From: Streptococcus sanguinis
GTDB lineage: Bacteria > Bacillota > Bacilli > Lactobacillales > Streptococcaceae
Assembly: GCF_026781265.1 (NCBI RefSeq)
Contig: NZ_JAKUVC010000004.1
Span: 186,001 to 250,000 of the forward strand
Length of the DNA stretch: 64,000 nt
Direction: 5' to 3'
This document shows positions 54,741 to 62,994 of this stretch, in pieces. Numbering within the stretch: position 1 is the stretch's first letter; the number at the start of each line of letters is the position of its first letter. The notes under the pieces were generated by a model. It ran no database searches. It had not been told where the DNA came from and worked only from the letters and a program-made list of their open reading frames with translations. The position numbers were made by a program, and so were the translations under genes.

Positions 54741-54769
54741 GCTTCTTTTAGAAAAAATCTAAAAGAAGC
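54741..54769. repeat. perfect 12-bp inverted repeat, function unknown
   Basis: GCTTCTTTTAGA (54741-54752) / TCTAAAAGAAGC (54758-54769) with an AAAAA loop, extended by one or two pairs. No T-run follows on the plus strand, so it is not an ordinary terminator. It lies 70 bases before the next gene. Confidence 0.7.
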
Positions 54770-54841
54770 AGTCTAGAAAACCAGGTAAGTCGACACTTAA
54801 AAACTTCACCAAAATATTAACAATTTATCCAAGGAGGAAAT

Positions 54842-55333
54842 ATGACAGAAGTTTGGAATGCTTATGACTTAAATCGAAACCAACTCCCTCATCTCCTGGT
54901 TCGAGGAGAAAAAATTCCTGAAGGACAGTTTCATCTCTGTGTCAATGTCTTGGTTCGCCATCAGGATGGTGATATTCTATTTATGCGACGGTCAGCAAAT
55001 AAAAGTCTCTATCCTGGCTACTATGAGTTCGGAGCGGGAGGCAGTGTGCTGGCAGGAGAGGATAGTCAGACAGCCGCCCTGCGTGAGTTAAAAGAGGAAA
55101 CAGGCCTGGTTCCTGACAGTATCAGGCTTTTGGAGCAGGTGTGCTCTGTCAAAGACCAGTGCCATTTCGACTATTATGAAGTGGTTGTGTCTGGGGATAA
55201 GAGTCTAGTCCGCTATCAAACGGGTGAAACAGATGCTCATGTCTGGTTGCCTCTGGAAGAGATCCCAGATTTTGTAGAATACCATCCTTGTTTTAAGAAC
55301 CAAAAGAAAATTCTCAGTAGCCTGATCGATTGA
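54842..55333 (+). CDS. NUDIX hydrolase (Idi-like)
   Basis: This is a 163-residue NUDIX protein. The Nudix box runs GGSVLAGEDSQTAALRELKEETGL (G, E, RE, EE visible at the right spacing, near residues 67-90). The start LNRNQLPHLLVRGEKIPEGQFHL resembles the YfcD/isopentenyl-isomerase-like subgroup. An AAGGAGG ribosome site lies 6 bases before ATG. It is likely a single-gene unit, as it has a terminator before it and a promoter gap after it. Confidence 0.87.
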   Translation: MTEVWNAYDLNRNQLPHLLVRGEKIPEGQFHLCVNVLVRHQDGDILFMRRSANKSLYPGYYEFGAGGSVLAGEDSQTAALRELKEETGLVPDSIRLLEQVCSVKDQCHFDYYEVVVSGDKSLVRYQTGETDAHVWLPLEEIPDFVEYHPCFKNQKKILSSLID

Positions 55334-55428
55334 TGTTGCAGCTTTTTTCTATTTTCACTAAAAAATTATTTAAATCAAAATATTTTTTCGACCTAAAATC
55401 AATCTTAAGGATTCTTTTGAGGTAAAAA

Positions 55429-55439
55429 TTTGCTATAAT
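55429..55439 (+). promoter_or_regulatory. extended -10 promoter of hprK operon
   Basis: TTTGCTATAAT with TATAAT at 55434-55439 and TGC before it. No -35 consensus at the expected distance. Confidence 0.6.
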
Positions 55440-55469
55440 AGAGGAAGATGAATTTGAAAGGAGAAGACA

Positions 55470-56405
55470 ATGTCGGTAAAGGTCAAAGACCTCTTAAAAA
55501 TATCCCGTCTGTCTCAGGAGTACGGAGATAAAGTTTTACTTGAGAAAGAAATTAAAACTTCAGATATTTCTCGACCAGGACTTGAAATGACAGGATATTT
55601 CGATTTTTATACACCTGAGCGGATACAGCTGATTGGGATGAAAGAGTGGTCTTATTTGATGAAGATGAGCTCTCATAACCGTCATCAGGTGCTGCTGAAA
55701 ATGTTCCAGCCTGAGACGCCGGTGATTATCATTGCTCGAAATTTAGAGATTCCTGAAGAAATGATTAGAGCTGCTGATGAGAAGCAGCTTGCTATCCTTA
55801 GAAGCAAAACCTCTACCAGCCGCTTGTCTGGAGAAATTTCTAGCTATCTTGATTCCCGGCTGGCTGAGAGAACCAGTGTTCATGGTGTTCTTATGGATAT
55901 CTATGGCATGGGGGTTCTCATCCAAGGGGACAGCGGAATTGGTAAAAGTGAAACAGGGCTTGAGTTGGTTAAGCGTGGACATCGGCTGGTTGCGGATGAC
56001 AGAGTGGATATCTATGCCAAGGATGAAATGACCCTTTGGGGAGAGCCGGCTGAAATCCTGCGCCACCTCTTGGAAATTCGAGGTGTTGGTATCATTGATG
56101 TCATGAGCCTTTATGGAGCCAGCGCTGTCAAGGATTCTTCTCAGGTCCAGATAGCTGTCTATCTGGAAAACTTTGATGTCCATAAGACCTTTGACCGTCT
56201 GGGTAATGATGCAGAGGAGCTGGAGGTTGCCGGCGTCAGAATTCCCCGTATTCGGATTCCTGTAAAGACTGGTCGCAATATCTCTGTCGTGATTGAGGCT
56301 GCGGCGATGAACTATCGAGCTAAGCAAATGGGCTATGATGCTACTAAGATCTTTGAAGAGCGCCTCACCGATTTAATTAGCCGGAATGAGGTGAAACATG
56401 ATTGA
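55470..56405 (+). CDS. hprK: HPr kinase/phosphorylase
   Basis: This bifunctional enzyme phosphorylates HPr at Ser46 and removes the phosphate again, thereby controlling CcpA. Walker A GDSGIGKS is at 153-160, followed by LVADD and the HprK signature [10 protein letters not shown] near residue 204. Length is 311, standard. AAAGGAG precedes the ATG. Its stop overlaps lgt by 8 bases, the usual hprK-lgt order of Firmicutes. Confidence 0.98.
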   Translation: MSVKVKDLLKISRLSQEYGDKVLLEKEIKTSDISRPGLEMTGYFDFYTPERIQLIGMKEWSYLMKMSSHNRHQVLLKMFQPETPVIIIARNLEIPEEMIRAADEKQLAILRSKTSTSRLSGEISSYLDSRLAERTSVHGVLMDIYGMGVLIQGDSGIGKSETGLELVKRGHRLVADDRVDIYAKDEMTLWGEPAEILRHLLEIRGVGIIDVMSLYGASAVKDSSQVQIAVYLENFDVHKTFDRLGNDAEELEVAGVRIPRIRIPVKTGRNISVVIEAAAMNYRAKQMGYDATKIFEERLTDLISRNEVKHD

Positions 56406-57183
56406 TCCAGTAGCTATCCAACTAGGGCCTATCAGTATTCGCTGGTATGCTATCTGTATTGTCACAGGCTTAGTTTTAGCCGTTTATCTAGCCATGAAAG
56501 AGGCTCCGCGTCGGAAGATTATCCCTGATGATATTTTGGATTTTATCCTAGTAGCTTTTCCCGTAGCCATCGTGGGGGCTCGACTTTATTACGTGGCCTT
56601 CGAATGGGATTATTACGGTAAGAATCTGATAAAAATCATTGATTTTTGGAATGGGGGAATAGCCGGGATTGCCATTTACGGTGGGCTGATAGCTGGTGCT
56701 ATCGTTCTCTACTTTTTCTGTCGGAGAAGGTTGATTCACCCAGTCGATTTTCTGGATATCGCAGCACCAAGCGTGATGATTGCCCAGAGTATTGGTCGCT
56801 GGGGAAATTTTGCCAACCATGAAGCCTATGGTGCGGCAGTTAAGAGTTTGAACTACCTGCCTAGCTTTATTCGTGAGAATATGTATATCGAAGGCAGTTA
56901 CAGACAGCCAACTTTCCTCTATGAATCTGTATGGAACCTAATTGGCTTTATCTTGATTATTGTTCTCCGCCGTCGGCCTAAGTTGCTGAGGCAGGGAGAA
57001 ATCGCCGCCTTCTATCTAATCTGGTATGGCTTTGGTCGGATGATCATTGAGGGTATGCGGACGGACAGTCTTATGTTTGCTGGTCTGCGCGTTTCCCAAT
57101 GGCTGTCACTGATTCTTATTTTTGTCGGAATCGGCATCATCATTTACCAAAGAAAAAAGAAAGCCCCTTATTATCAAGAATAA
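56398..57183 (+). CDS. lgt: prolipoprotein diacylglyceryl transferase
   Basis: This membrane enzyme puts diacylglycerol on the lipobox Cys of preprolipoproteins. Seven helices are predicted over 261 residues. The signature [13 protein letters not shown] is visible near 134-146, with the YGGLIAGAI segment before it. GAGGTG lies before the ATG, inside hprK. It would modify the two lipoproteins seen in this window (33.4 and 22.9 kb). Confidence 0.97.
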   Translation: MIDPVAIQLGPISIRWYAICIVTGLVLAVYLAMKEAPRRKIIPDDILDFILVAFPVAIVGARLYYVAFEWDYYGKNLIKIIDFWNGGIAGIAIYGGLIAGAIVLYFFCRRRLIHPVDFLDIAAPSVMIAQSIGRWGNFANHEAYGAAVKSLNYLPSFIRENMYIEGSYRQPTFLYESVWNLIGFILIIVLRRRPKLLRQGEIAAFYLIWYGFGRMIIEGMRTDSLMFAGLRVSQWLSLILIFVGIGIIIYQRKKKAPYYQE

Positions 57184-57240
57184 GAAATGCTTATTGACGC
57201 TGACTCTTGTAAAAGATGTCTGCAATGAAAGGAGAGAAAT

Positions 57241-57639
57241 ATGATAATTGAAATTGCTTATACTTTACTGGCGGTAGCCCTCATTATCTTCGTGATTTAC
57301 TTGACGATTACTGTCAAAAATCTGGGTGAGAAAGCTGGTAAGATGCTAGATGAAACAGAAAATACCATCAAGGTCTTAACTTCTGATGTCAACGTGACCC
57401 TTCACCAAGCCAATGGTTTACTGGCCAAGGTCAATGTCTTAACTGACGACATCAATCAAAAAGTCGCAACCATTGACCCTTTGTTTACAGCTGTTGCAGA
57501 CCTATCTGAGTCTGTTTCAGATTTAAATGTTCAGGCGCGTACGATGAGTAAAAAAGCAGTATCTGCTCGTAACAAAACCATCAAAACTACAGTTGGTTTA
57601 TCTGCTTTGCGCTTTGCTTCAAAATTGTTTAAAAAATAA
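57241..57639 (+). CDS. DUF948 family membrane protein
   Basis: This is a 132-residue protein with one N-terminal membrane helix (about 3-24) and an amphipathic helical body without a catalytic motif (NVTLHQANGLLAKVNVL). The DUF948 family resembles a tail of methyl-accepting proteins and is usually followed by a YtxH gene, as here. AAAGGAGAG precedes the ATG. Function unknown; stress association has been suggested for relatives. Confidence 0.88.
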   Translation: MIIEIAYTLLAVALIIFVIYLTITVKNLGEKAGKMLDETENTIKVLTSDVNVTLHQANGLLAKVNVLTDDINQKVATIDPLFTAVADLSESVSDLNVQARTMSKKAVSARNKTIKTTVGLSALRFASKLFKK

Positions 57640-57654
57640 GAAAGAAGGTCCACT

Positions 57655-58134
57655 ATGGGAAAATTTTCATCATTGTTATTGGGTACCATTACGGGTGCAG
57701 CTGCTGCCTATTTCCTGACCAGTAAGAAAGGAAAGGAAACGACAGACAAGGTTCGGGAGTTTGTTAAGGATTACCAAGAAAATCCTGACGATATTCATGA
57801 AGCTGTTGTTCAGTCTGCTAAAGACTTTTCAAATCAAGCTGTTAGCGCAATTCAACAAACCAAAGAAAAGGTTGAGAAGGGCGAGATTACAACTGAAACA
57901 GTCATCGAATCAGTCAAAGAAACGACCAAGTCAGTCGTGGACTACTCACAAGATAAGTTTAACGAAATCAAAGAAAAATTTGATAAAGAAGAAAGTAGCT
58001 TAGCTGAGGAAGAACCTGTGATCTTCGAAGAGGAAGAAGAACCTTCAGAAGAAATCATCATTGACTTCGGAGCAGAAGCGACAGAAGGACAAGAAGAAAA
58101 GGCTGTTGAAACAGACAGTCAAGAAGAAAAATAA
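57655..58134 (+). CDS. YtxH domain protein
   Basis: This is a 159-residue protein starting with a glycine/alanine-rich membrane segment (LLLGTITGAAAAYFLTSKKG), the YtxH hallmark. A helical charged region follows, ending in a very acidic tail (residues 115-159, EEEEEPSEE). Genes of this type are general-stress genes in Bacillus. It forms the end of the hprK-lgt-DUF948-YtxH run. Confidence 0.87.
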   Translation: MGKFSSLLLGTITGAAAAYFLTSKKGKETTDKVREFVKDYQENPDDIHEAVVQSAKDFSNQAVSAIQQTKEKVEKGEITTETVIESVKETTKSVVDYSQDKFNEIKEKFDKEESSLAEEEPVIFEEEEEPSEEIIIDFGAEATEGQEEKAVETDSQEEK

Positions 58135-58173
58135 AACAAAGAAGACTAGCAATTTTGCTAGTCTTCTTTGTTT
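58134..58173 (+). terminator. terminator of the hprK operon
   Basis: A perfect stem of 17-19 bp: AAACAAAGAAGACTAGCAA (58134-58152) / TTGCTAGTCTTCTTTGTTT (58155-58173), beginning at the last base of the YtxH gene. Confidence 0.88.
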
Positions 58174-58182
58174 ACAAGAACG

Positions 58183-58216
58183 AAAAAAAGAACCGAGGAC
58201 TTAAAGCGTCGTCGGT
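58183..58216 (-). terminator. terminator of the minus-strand DUF3270-like gene
   Basis: ACCGAGGAC (58192-58200) / GTCGTCGGT (58208-58216) with one mismatch. The minus-strand tail TTCTTTTTTTCG favours that direction; the plus-strand TTTTTC also permits action on read-through. Confidence 0.7.
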
Positions 58217-58255
58217 TTTTCTTATATTTTAAAATCGTAGAATCACAAGGTTGGT

Positions 58256-58558
58256 TTATTTGCTAGTTTGGCGTTTCTTTGCGAACAGGCGATAAGATTG
58301 AATGCTAATCAGGCTGGAAGCAATGGCCAAAGTAAAGGAAATAAATGTATTCATTTTTAAACTCAAAAATACAAAGCTAAACAAAACTGTCAAGACACAG
58401 AAAACAGCAATATTTAAGAAGAAAAAGAGTTCGCTTAATCTTGGTGATGTTTCTGCTTCAGGTAAGTACTCTTGATAAAGTGGTGTTTGTTCAGATTCAA
58501 TTTCTTGATAGTAGTAGTCAGTTGGGTCATCATATTGTTGGTATTTTCTTACGTGCAT
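58256..58558 (-). CDS. small membrane protein, DUF3270-like
   Basis: This is a 100-residue protein with a polar, tyrosine-rich N-terminus (about 1-40, including DDPTDYYYQE) and two membrane helices (about 44-66 and 70-90). It ends in a basic KKRQTSK tail. It resembles the streptococcus-specific DUF3270 family, identified here from memory. AAGGAGAGAG precedes the ATG. Function unknown. Confidence 0.75.
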   Translation of the reverse strand: MHVRKYQQYDDPTDYYYQEIESEQTPLYQEYLPEAETSPRLSELFFFLNIAVFCVLTVLFSFVFLSLKMNTFISFTLAIASSLISIQSYRLFAKKRQTSK

Positions 58559-58676
58559 AATTCTCTCTCCTTACAGTACCCTCTAATTCTACCATTTTTT
58601 TGCAGTTTTAAATATTACAAAAGAGTTACAAAACGGATAAATTCGAATGAAAAACCACTCCTTTATATTTTTTTGC

Positions 58677-58682
58677 TATAAT
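58677..58682 (+). promoter_or_regulatory. -10 box directly upstream of the first U32 gene
   Basis: TATAAT with extended TGC (TTTTGCTATAAT). Only six bases separate it from the ATG at 58689, so transcription should start at or beside the A of ATG. No ribosome-binding sequence exists between them. Confidence 0.65.
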
Positions 58683-58688
58683 GGTTTT

Positions 58689-59618
58689 ATGAAAAAGATA
58701 ATTATTACAGCAACAGCTGAAAGTATAGAACAAGTTGAGGAACTTTTGGAGGCAAATGTCGATCGAATTTATGTCGGTGAGAAAAATTACGGCCTTCGTT
58801 TGCCTCATAATTTTAGTTTAGACGAATTAAATCGAATTTCTGATTTGGTTCACCAAGCAGGAAAAGAGTTGACCGTTGCGGTGAACGCTCTCATGCATCA
58901 GGAAATGATGGATAAGATTAAGCCCTATCTTGATTTTCTGCAGGAGATTGGGGCAGATTATATTACCGTTGGGGACGCTGGTGTTTTCTACGTGCTGCAG
59001 CGCGATGGTTATAAATTAAAGACCATTTACGATGCCTCGACCATGGTTACCAGCAGTCGTCAGATTAACTTTTGGGCTAAGAACGCAGGAGTTTCAGAAG
59101 CTGTCCTAGCACGTGAGATTCCTTCTGCTGAGCTTTTTAAGATGCCAGAGATTCTGGAAATTCCTGCTGAAGTCTTGGTTTACGGAGCTAGTGTCATCCA
59201 TCACTCCAAGCGTCCTCTTTTGCAGAATTACTATAATTTTACTCATATCGATGATGAAAAGACGAGAGAACGGGATCTATTTCTGGCAGAACCAAGCGAT
59301 CCGCAGAGCCATTACTCGATTTTTGAGGACAATCATGGTACTCATATTTTTGCCAATAATGACTTGGATTTGATGACCAAGTTGATAGAATTGGTTGACC
59401 ATGGATTTTGCCACTGGAAGCTAGAAGGTCTCTACACACCTGGTCACAACTTTGTTGAGATTGCTAGGATTTTTGTAGAGGCAAGGGATTTGATTGAAGC
59501 AGGCAAGTTTAGCTCAGATCAAGCCTTTGTGCTGGATGAGGCGATTCATAAACTGCATCCGAAAAATCGTTTTCTCGATACCGGATTTTATGACTATGAT
59601 CCCGATATGGTAAAATAA
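58689..59618 (+). CDS. U32 family protein (TrhP1/YrrN-like tRNA hydroxylation)
   Basis: This is a U32 peptidase-fold protein of 309 residues, close in size to Bacillus TrhP1 (YrrN), which works with TrhP2 in making 5-hydroxyuridine at tRNA position 34. The start is the ATG at 58689 (MKKIIITATAESIEQ); the longer frame from 58647 runs across the -10 box. Motifs NYGLRLPHNFS and EIGADYITVGDAGV fit the family. No four-Cys cluster is present in this paralogue. Substrate and partner are inferred from homology and from the second U32 gene downstream. Confidence 0.87.
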   Translation: MKKIIITATAESIEQVEELLEANVDRIYVGEKNYGLRLPHNFSLDELNRISDLVHQAGKELTVAVNALMHQEMMDKIKPYLDFLQEIGADYITVGDAGVFYVLQRDGYKLKTIYDASTMVTSSRQINFWAKNAGVSEAVLAREIPSAELFKMPEILEIPAEVLVYGASVIHHSKRPLLQNYYNFTHIDDEKTRERDLFLAEPSDPQSHYSIFEDNHGTHIFANNDLDLMTKLIELVDHGFCHWKLEGLYTPGHNFVEIARIFVEARDLIEAGKFSSDQAFVLDEAIHKLHPKNRFLDTGFYDYDPDMVK

Positions 59619-59629
59619 ATATCGAAACT

Positions 59630-59655
59630 AGGACTCCTTTTAGGAGTTCTTTTTT
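59630..59655 (+). terminator. terminator after the first U32 gene
   Basis: AGGACTCC (59630-59637) / GGAGTTCT (59643-59650), one G-T pair and six T. Confidence 0.8.
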
Positions 59656-59842
59656 GAGAACAAAAATAATATTTATAAAGCAGGAGTAAAAAATAGATGT
59701 TTCAAACTTTTTTTGAATTAATTCGAAAAAAACTGAAAATTAGAATTGTGAAAATAATTCAAAGAACCTTGCTTTTAGGGGTAAATTACTATAAAATAAT
59801 AAGGATTAGACATCAACACTTTTATATTGCAAATAGGAGAAA

Positions 59843-61132
59843 ATGATGGCAAGAAAGTTGAAACGACCGGAGGTGTTATCACCTGCTGGTACTTTGGAAA
59901 AGCTAAAAGTAGCTGTTCGATATGGAGCAGATGCTGTTTTTATTGGCGGACAGGCCTATGGTTTGCGCAGTCGGGCTGGGAACTTTACCTTTGAACAGAT
60001 GGAAGAAGGGGTTCAGTTTGCGGCTCGTTATGGTGCTAAGGTCTATGTCGCGGCCAATATGGTCATGCACGAGGGTAACGAAGAGGGAGCTGGTGAGTGG
60101 TTTCGCCGTTTGCGGGATATCGGGATTGCGGCTGTCATTGTTTCAGATCCGGCTTTGATTGCTATCGCAGCATCAGAGGCTCCTGGTCTGGAAATCCACC
60201 TATCGACTCAGGCCAGTGCGACCAACTATGAAACGCTGGAGTTCTGGAAAAATCTGGGACTGACTCGCGTTGTCCTAGCTCGCGAAGTGTCAATGGCTGA
60301 GCTAGCTGAAATTCGCAGACGGACTGATGTTGAAATAGAAGCCTTTGTTCATGGGGCGATGTGTATTTCCTACTCTGGACGCTGTACATTATCCAACCAC
60401 ATGAGTATGCGTGATGCCAATCGTGGAGGCTGCTCGCAATCCTGCCGTTGGAAATACGACCTCTATGATATGCCTTTTGGACAAGAACGTAAGAGCTTGA
60501 AAGGTGAAGTTCCAGAAGAATTTTCCATGTCCGCGGTTGATATGTCCATGATTGACCGCATACCAGACATGATTGAAAACGGAGTGGATAGCTTGAAGAT
60601 TGAGGGACGGATGAAGTCTATTCATTATGTTTCCACTGTGACTAACTGCTATAAAGCAGCAGTGAATGCTTATCTAGAAAGTCCTGAAAAGTTCGAAGCT
60701 ATCAAGCAGGATTTGGTCGATGAGATGTGGAAGGTTGCTCAACGAGAATTGGCCACAGGATTCTACTATCATACTCCAACTGAAAATGAGCAGCTTTTCG
60801 GAGCGCGACGCAAGATTCCAGAATACAAATTTGTAGCAGAAGTAGTAGCCTATGACGCAGACAGTCAGACAGCGACTATTCGTCAGCGTAATGTTATTCA
60901 TGAAGGCGATCAGGTTGAGTTTTACGGACCGGGCTTCCGTCATTTTGAAACCTTTATCACAGACCTTCGAGATGCTGAAGGTAACAAAATTGACCGCGCC
61001 CCCAATCCTATGGAGCTTCTGACCATTCACTTGGAGCAGCCCGTAGAGGCTGGCGATATGGTGCGGGCTCGCAAGGAAGGCTTGATTAATCTATACAAGG
61101 AAGATGGCACTAGCGTGACCGTCCGAGCTTAA
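59843..61132 (+). CDS. U32 family protein (TrhP2/YrrO-like tRNA hydroxylation)
   Basis: This is a 429-residue U32 protein of the longer TrhP2/YegQ type. The signature EAFVHGAMCISYSGRCTLSN is visible near residues 169-188, then MSMRDANRGGCSQSCRWKY, so Cys residues are in the places used to bind the iron-sulfur cluster. The N-terminus is KRPEVLSPAGTLEKLK. TAGGAG precedes tandem ATGs (59843 and 59846). A 224-base gap with a terminator separates it from the first U32 gene. Confidence 0.92.
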   Translation: MMARKLKRPEVLSPAGTLEKLKVAVRYGADAVFIGGQAYGLRSRAGNFTFEQMEEGVQFAARYGAKVYVAANMVMHEGNEEGAGEWFRRLRDIGIAAVIVSDPALIAIAASEAPGLEIHLSTQASATNYETLEFWKNLGLTRVVLAREVSMAELAEIRRRTDVEIEAFVHGAMCISYSGRCTLSNHMSMRDANRGGCSQSCRWKYDLYDMPFGQERKSLKGEVPEEFSMSAVDMSMIDRIPDMIENGVDSLKIEGRMKSIHYVSTVTNCYKAAVNAYLESPEKFEAIKQDLVDEMWKVAQRELATGFYYHTPTENEQLFGARRKIPEYKFVAEVVAYDADSQTATIRQRNVIHEGDQVEFYGPGFRHFETFITDLRDAEGNKIDRAPNPMELLTIHLEQPVEAGDMVRARKEGLINLYKEDGTSVTVRA

Positions 61133-61204
61133 TCTTATATTCATAGGTGGCTTTTTAATCTAAAAGTCATCTTTATGAATACAGGTTTTCAGAGAGGAAG
61201 TAGC

Positions 61205-61528
61205 ATGATCCAGGTTTACGGAGATATTCTTGACGAGGAGACTCGTTGCCAGCATTATCATAGTGAGAGAGATGTCATAGCTCTTAAGTGCTTTGCTTGT
61301 CAGAAATACTATCCTTGCTTTCTCTGTCATGACCGCTACGAAGATCATGCTTTTCTGGCCTATCCTGTGAGTCGGTCAGAAGATCGAGTAGTTCTTTGTG
61401 GTCATTGCAGGACGGAGCTGACTATTTCTCAGTATCTTGGCTGTGAGGATGCTTGTCCTATCTGTACTCATACTTTTAATCCAGGATGCAAGAAGCATCG
61501 ATCGATTTATTTTCAGACAAACAAATAA
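61205..61528 (+). CDS. CHY zinc finger protein
   Basis: This is a 107-residue protein of the CHY zinc finger family. Cys/His pairs are abundant: CQHYHSERDVIALKC, ACQKYYPCFLCHDRYEDH, VVLCGHC and CPICTHTFNPGC. It probably binds three zinc ions; the function is unknown. The ATG at 61205 has GAGAGGAAG before it; the longer frame from 61175 is less likely. The stop TAA lies inside a 34-bp palindrome shared with the convergent gene. Confidence 0.87.
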   Translation: MIQVYGDILDEETRCQHYHSERDVIALKCFACQKYYPCFLCHDRYEDHAFLAYPVSRSEDRVVLCGHCRTELTISQYLGCEDACPICTHTFNPGCKKHRSIYFQTNK

Positions 61529-61558
61529 CTCTTCCATCCAGCTGGATGGAAGAGTTAT
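61525..61558. terminator. 34-bp perfect palindrome, shared terminator of two convergent genes
   Basis: ATAACTCTTCCATCCAG (61525-61541) is followed immediately by its exact reverse complement (61542-61558). The TAA of the CHY gene (61526-61528) and the TAA of the opposite gene (complement of 61555-61557) occupy symmetric places in the two arms. T-tracts after it are poor. Confidence 0.75.
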
Positions 61559-61896
61559 CTTTTGAAACGATGGCTGGTGATGCGAATGTCCTTCTTTTGG
61601 GCTTCACGGATATTATTTGGTACAAGACTGATTCGCTTGATGTCCTGCACGCGGATAATAGTGGTCATACTTTTCTTGAAATTCTTGATAATCAGCTGCA
61701 GGCGCTCGCGATCGTATTTTACAATATCTCCGGTGAAGCTTTTATCCAGAAAGATAACGTGGACACCAGATTGTTTACGCAGAGCTAACTCGATGGTACG
61801 CAGGATGCGGCCGCTGTCCTCTAGTCCTTGTTCATTCTTTTTGCCACTGATAAATTCGTTGGCTCTTTGTAAAATCATTTCGAGATATTTTTTCAT
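61555..61896 (-). CDS. conserved small protein of unknown function
   Basis: This is a 113-residue protein I do not recognise. An N-terminal helical part (to about 48) is followed by an alternating beta pattern: GVHVIFLDKSFTGDIVKY and MTTIIRVQDIKRISLVP, which looks like a small SH3- or Sm-like barrel, with a basic end (ITSHRFKR). This hints at nucleic-acid binding; it is only an impression. The ATG at 61896 has GGAG nine bases upstream. The alternative ATG 61911 would overlap that site. Confidence 0.65.
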   Translation of the reverse strand: MKKYLEMILQRANEFISGKKNEQGLEDSGRILRTIELALRKQSGVHVIFLDKSFTGDIVKYDRERLQLIIKNFKKSMTTIIRVQDIKRISLVPNNIREAQKKDIRITSHRFKR

Positions 61897-62001
61897 AGCT
61901 AAAATCTCCATAACTTGTTACAATATATTATATAACAAAATTCCCTAAATTGTAAATTCTTTTACGAATTATTAGTTGGAAAATAAAACAAGAGGTGAAA
62001 T

Positions 62002-62214
62002 ATGGCTGAATTTACATTCGAAATCGAAGAAAAACTTCTGGTCCTGTCTGAAAATGATAAGGGCTGGACCAAGGAACTCAACCGCGTTAGCTTTAACGGA
62101 GCACCAGCTAAGTACGATATTCGGACTTGGAGCCCAGACCACAGCAAGATGGGCAAGGGAATTACACTTTCTAACGAAGAATTCCAAGTTCTCGTGGATG
62201 CATTTAAAAACTGA
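62002..62214 (+). CDS. YdbC family PC4-like ssDNA-binding protein
   Basis: This is a 70-residue protein like lactococcal YdbC, a homodimeric single-strand DNA/RNA binder with the fold of eukaryotic coactivator PC4. Visible features are the beta-strand start FTFEIEEKLLVLSEN, the core KYDIRTWSPDHSKMGKGITL (PC4-like WSPDH and KG) and a short C-terminal helix. AGAGGTG precedes the ATG. The stop codon lies inside the terminator stem. Confidence 0.88.
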   Translation: MAEFTFEIEEKLLVLSENDKGWTKELNRVSFNGAPAKYDIRTWSPDHSKMGKGITLSNEEFQVLVDAFKN

Positions 62215-62237
62215 TAGAGAAAGCTCTATCAGTTTTT
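62208..62237. terminator. terminator ydbC / bioY
   Basis: AAACTGATAGAG (62208-62219) / CTCTATCAGTTT (62224-62235), AAAG loop and five T. It includes the YdbC stop (62212-62214) and lies against the convergent bioY stop, so it can serve both. Confidence 0.85.
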
Positions 62238-62783
62238 CTATTTCTCTGAAAAGTAGGAATGGAATTTCAGACTCTTAAAAATAGGGATGCTAATAATGGT
62301 GATAGCAATCATTTTTAGCAAGTCAGGCAAGATAAAAGGAGTCAGGCCAACCGCGACTGACTTAGAGAAATCAAGCCCCCCCAAGAAATGTAGTCCTAGG
62401 ATACCACCGACAAAGACGAGAGCGTCACCCAATACATTGGCTATAAAAATCATATAGAAAGGACTGTCCTTATGGGTCAGACTGGATGTCACAAGGGCAA
62501 AGAGTAAGTAGAACCAGAGATATCCGGCGCTTGGGCCAAAGAGAGCCTGAAAACCACCACTTCCTCCAGCAAAGACCGGCAGGCCAATGGCTCCCAAGAG
62601 CAGATAAATGAAAACAGACAAAACCGCTTCGCGAGGTTTGAAAATCGTCGCAATCAAACCGACAGCAAAAGTCTGCAGCGTGATGGGAACGGGGCCAATG
62701 GAAATAGTAAATTGGGATAGGACAGCTAGGAAAGCAGCTCCTATAGCTGGGAGGGCAAGAAGAAATGCTTTGTTTTTGTTCAT
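62238..62783 (-). CDS. bioY: biotin transporter BioY
   Basis: This is the S component of an ECF-type biotin importer, 181 residues with six helices. The family motif GAIGLPVFAGGSGGFQALFGPSAGY is partly visible (GLPVF, GG, GPTxGY-type GPSAGYLW). It needs the shared EcfAA'T module, which is not in this window. AGAGG lies before the ATG. A likely repressor site and a promoter are present upstream. Confidence 0.95.
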   Translation of the reverse strand: MNKNKAFLLALPAIGAAFLAVLSQFTISIGPVPITLQTFAVGLIATIFKPREAVLSVFIYLLLGAIGLPVFAGGSGGFQALFGPSAGYLWFYLLFALVTSSLTHKDSPFYMIFIANVLGDALVFVGGILGLHFLGGLDFSKSVAVGLTPFILPDLLKMIAITIISIPIFKSLKFHSYFSEK

Positions 62784-62784
62784 A

Positions 62785-62820
62785 AATAGTAAACCTCTTT
62801 TTTATTTTATGGTAACTATT
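62785..62820. promoter_or_regulatory. inverted repeat before bioY, candidate biotin-repressor operator
   Basis: AATAGTAAACC (62785-62795) and GGTAACTATT (62811-62820) form imperfect inverted arms 15 bases apart, between the -10 box and the bioY start. The arms and the wide spacing resemble operators of BirA-type biotin repressors; this is an inference. Confidence 0.4.
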
Positions 62821-62846
62821 TTAAAAGCTAAATAAAAAAAAGTCAA
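62818..62846 (-). promoter_or_regulatory. bioY promoter
   Basis: On the minus strand: TTGACT (62846-62841), a 17-base spacer and TAAAAT (62823-62818). Confidence 0.75.
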
Positions 62847-62886
62847 GTCCTTCTTAATCGGACGAGACAAATATACAGACAGATTC

Positions 62887-62994
62887 TTATTTTCGTTTCT
62901 TGCTTCTGATGAGCAAGACAAAGAAGGCGATAAGGCCAAAAATATTAAAGAAAAGGATGCCCAAGGCTGCAATAATTTTTTTCGTTTTACTCAT
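62887..62994 (-). CDS. 35-residue single-helix membrane protein
   Basis: A short gene: MSKTKKIIAALGILFFNIFG at the start, a helix of about 22 residues (7-29) and a basic RSKKRK end. GAGGAAACTG precedes the ATG at the right distance. The ends with K/R on both sides give no clear topology. No family is known to me. It lies alone between bioY and the promoter region of the cyclase gene. Confidence 0.55.
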   Translation of the reverse strand: MSKTKKIIAALGILFFNIFGLIAFFVLLIRSKKRK

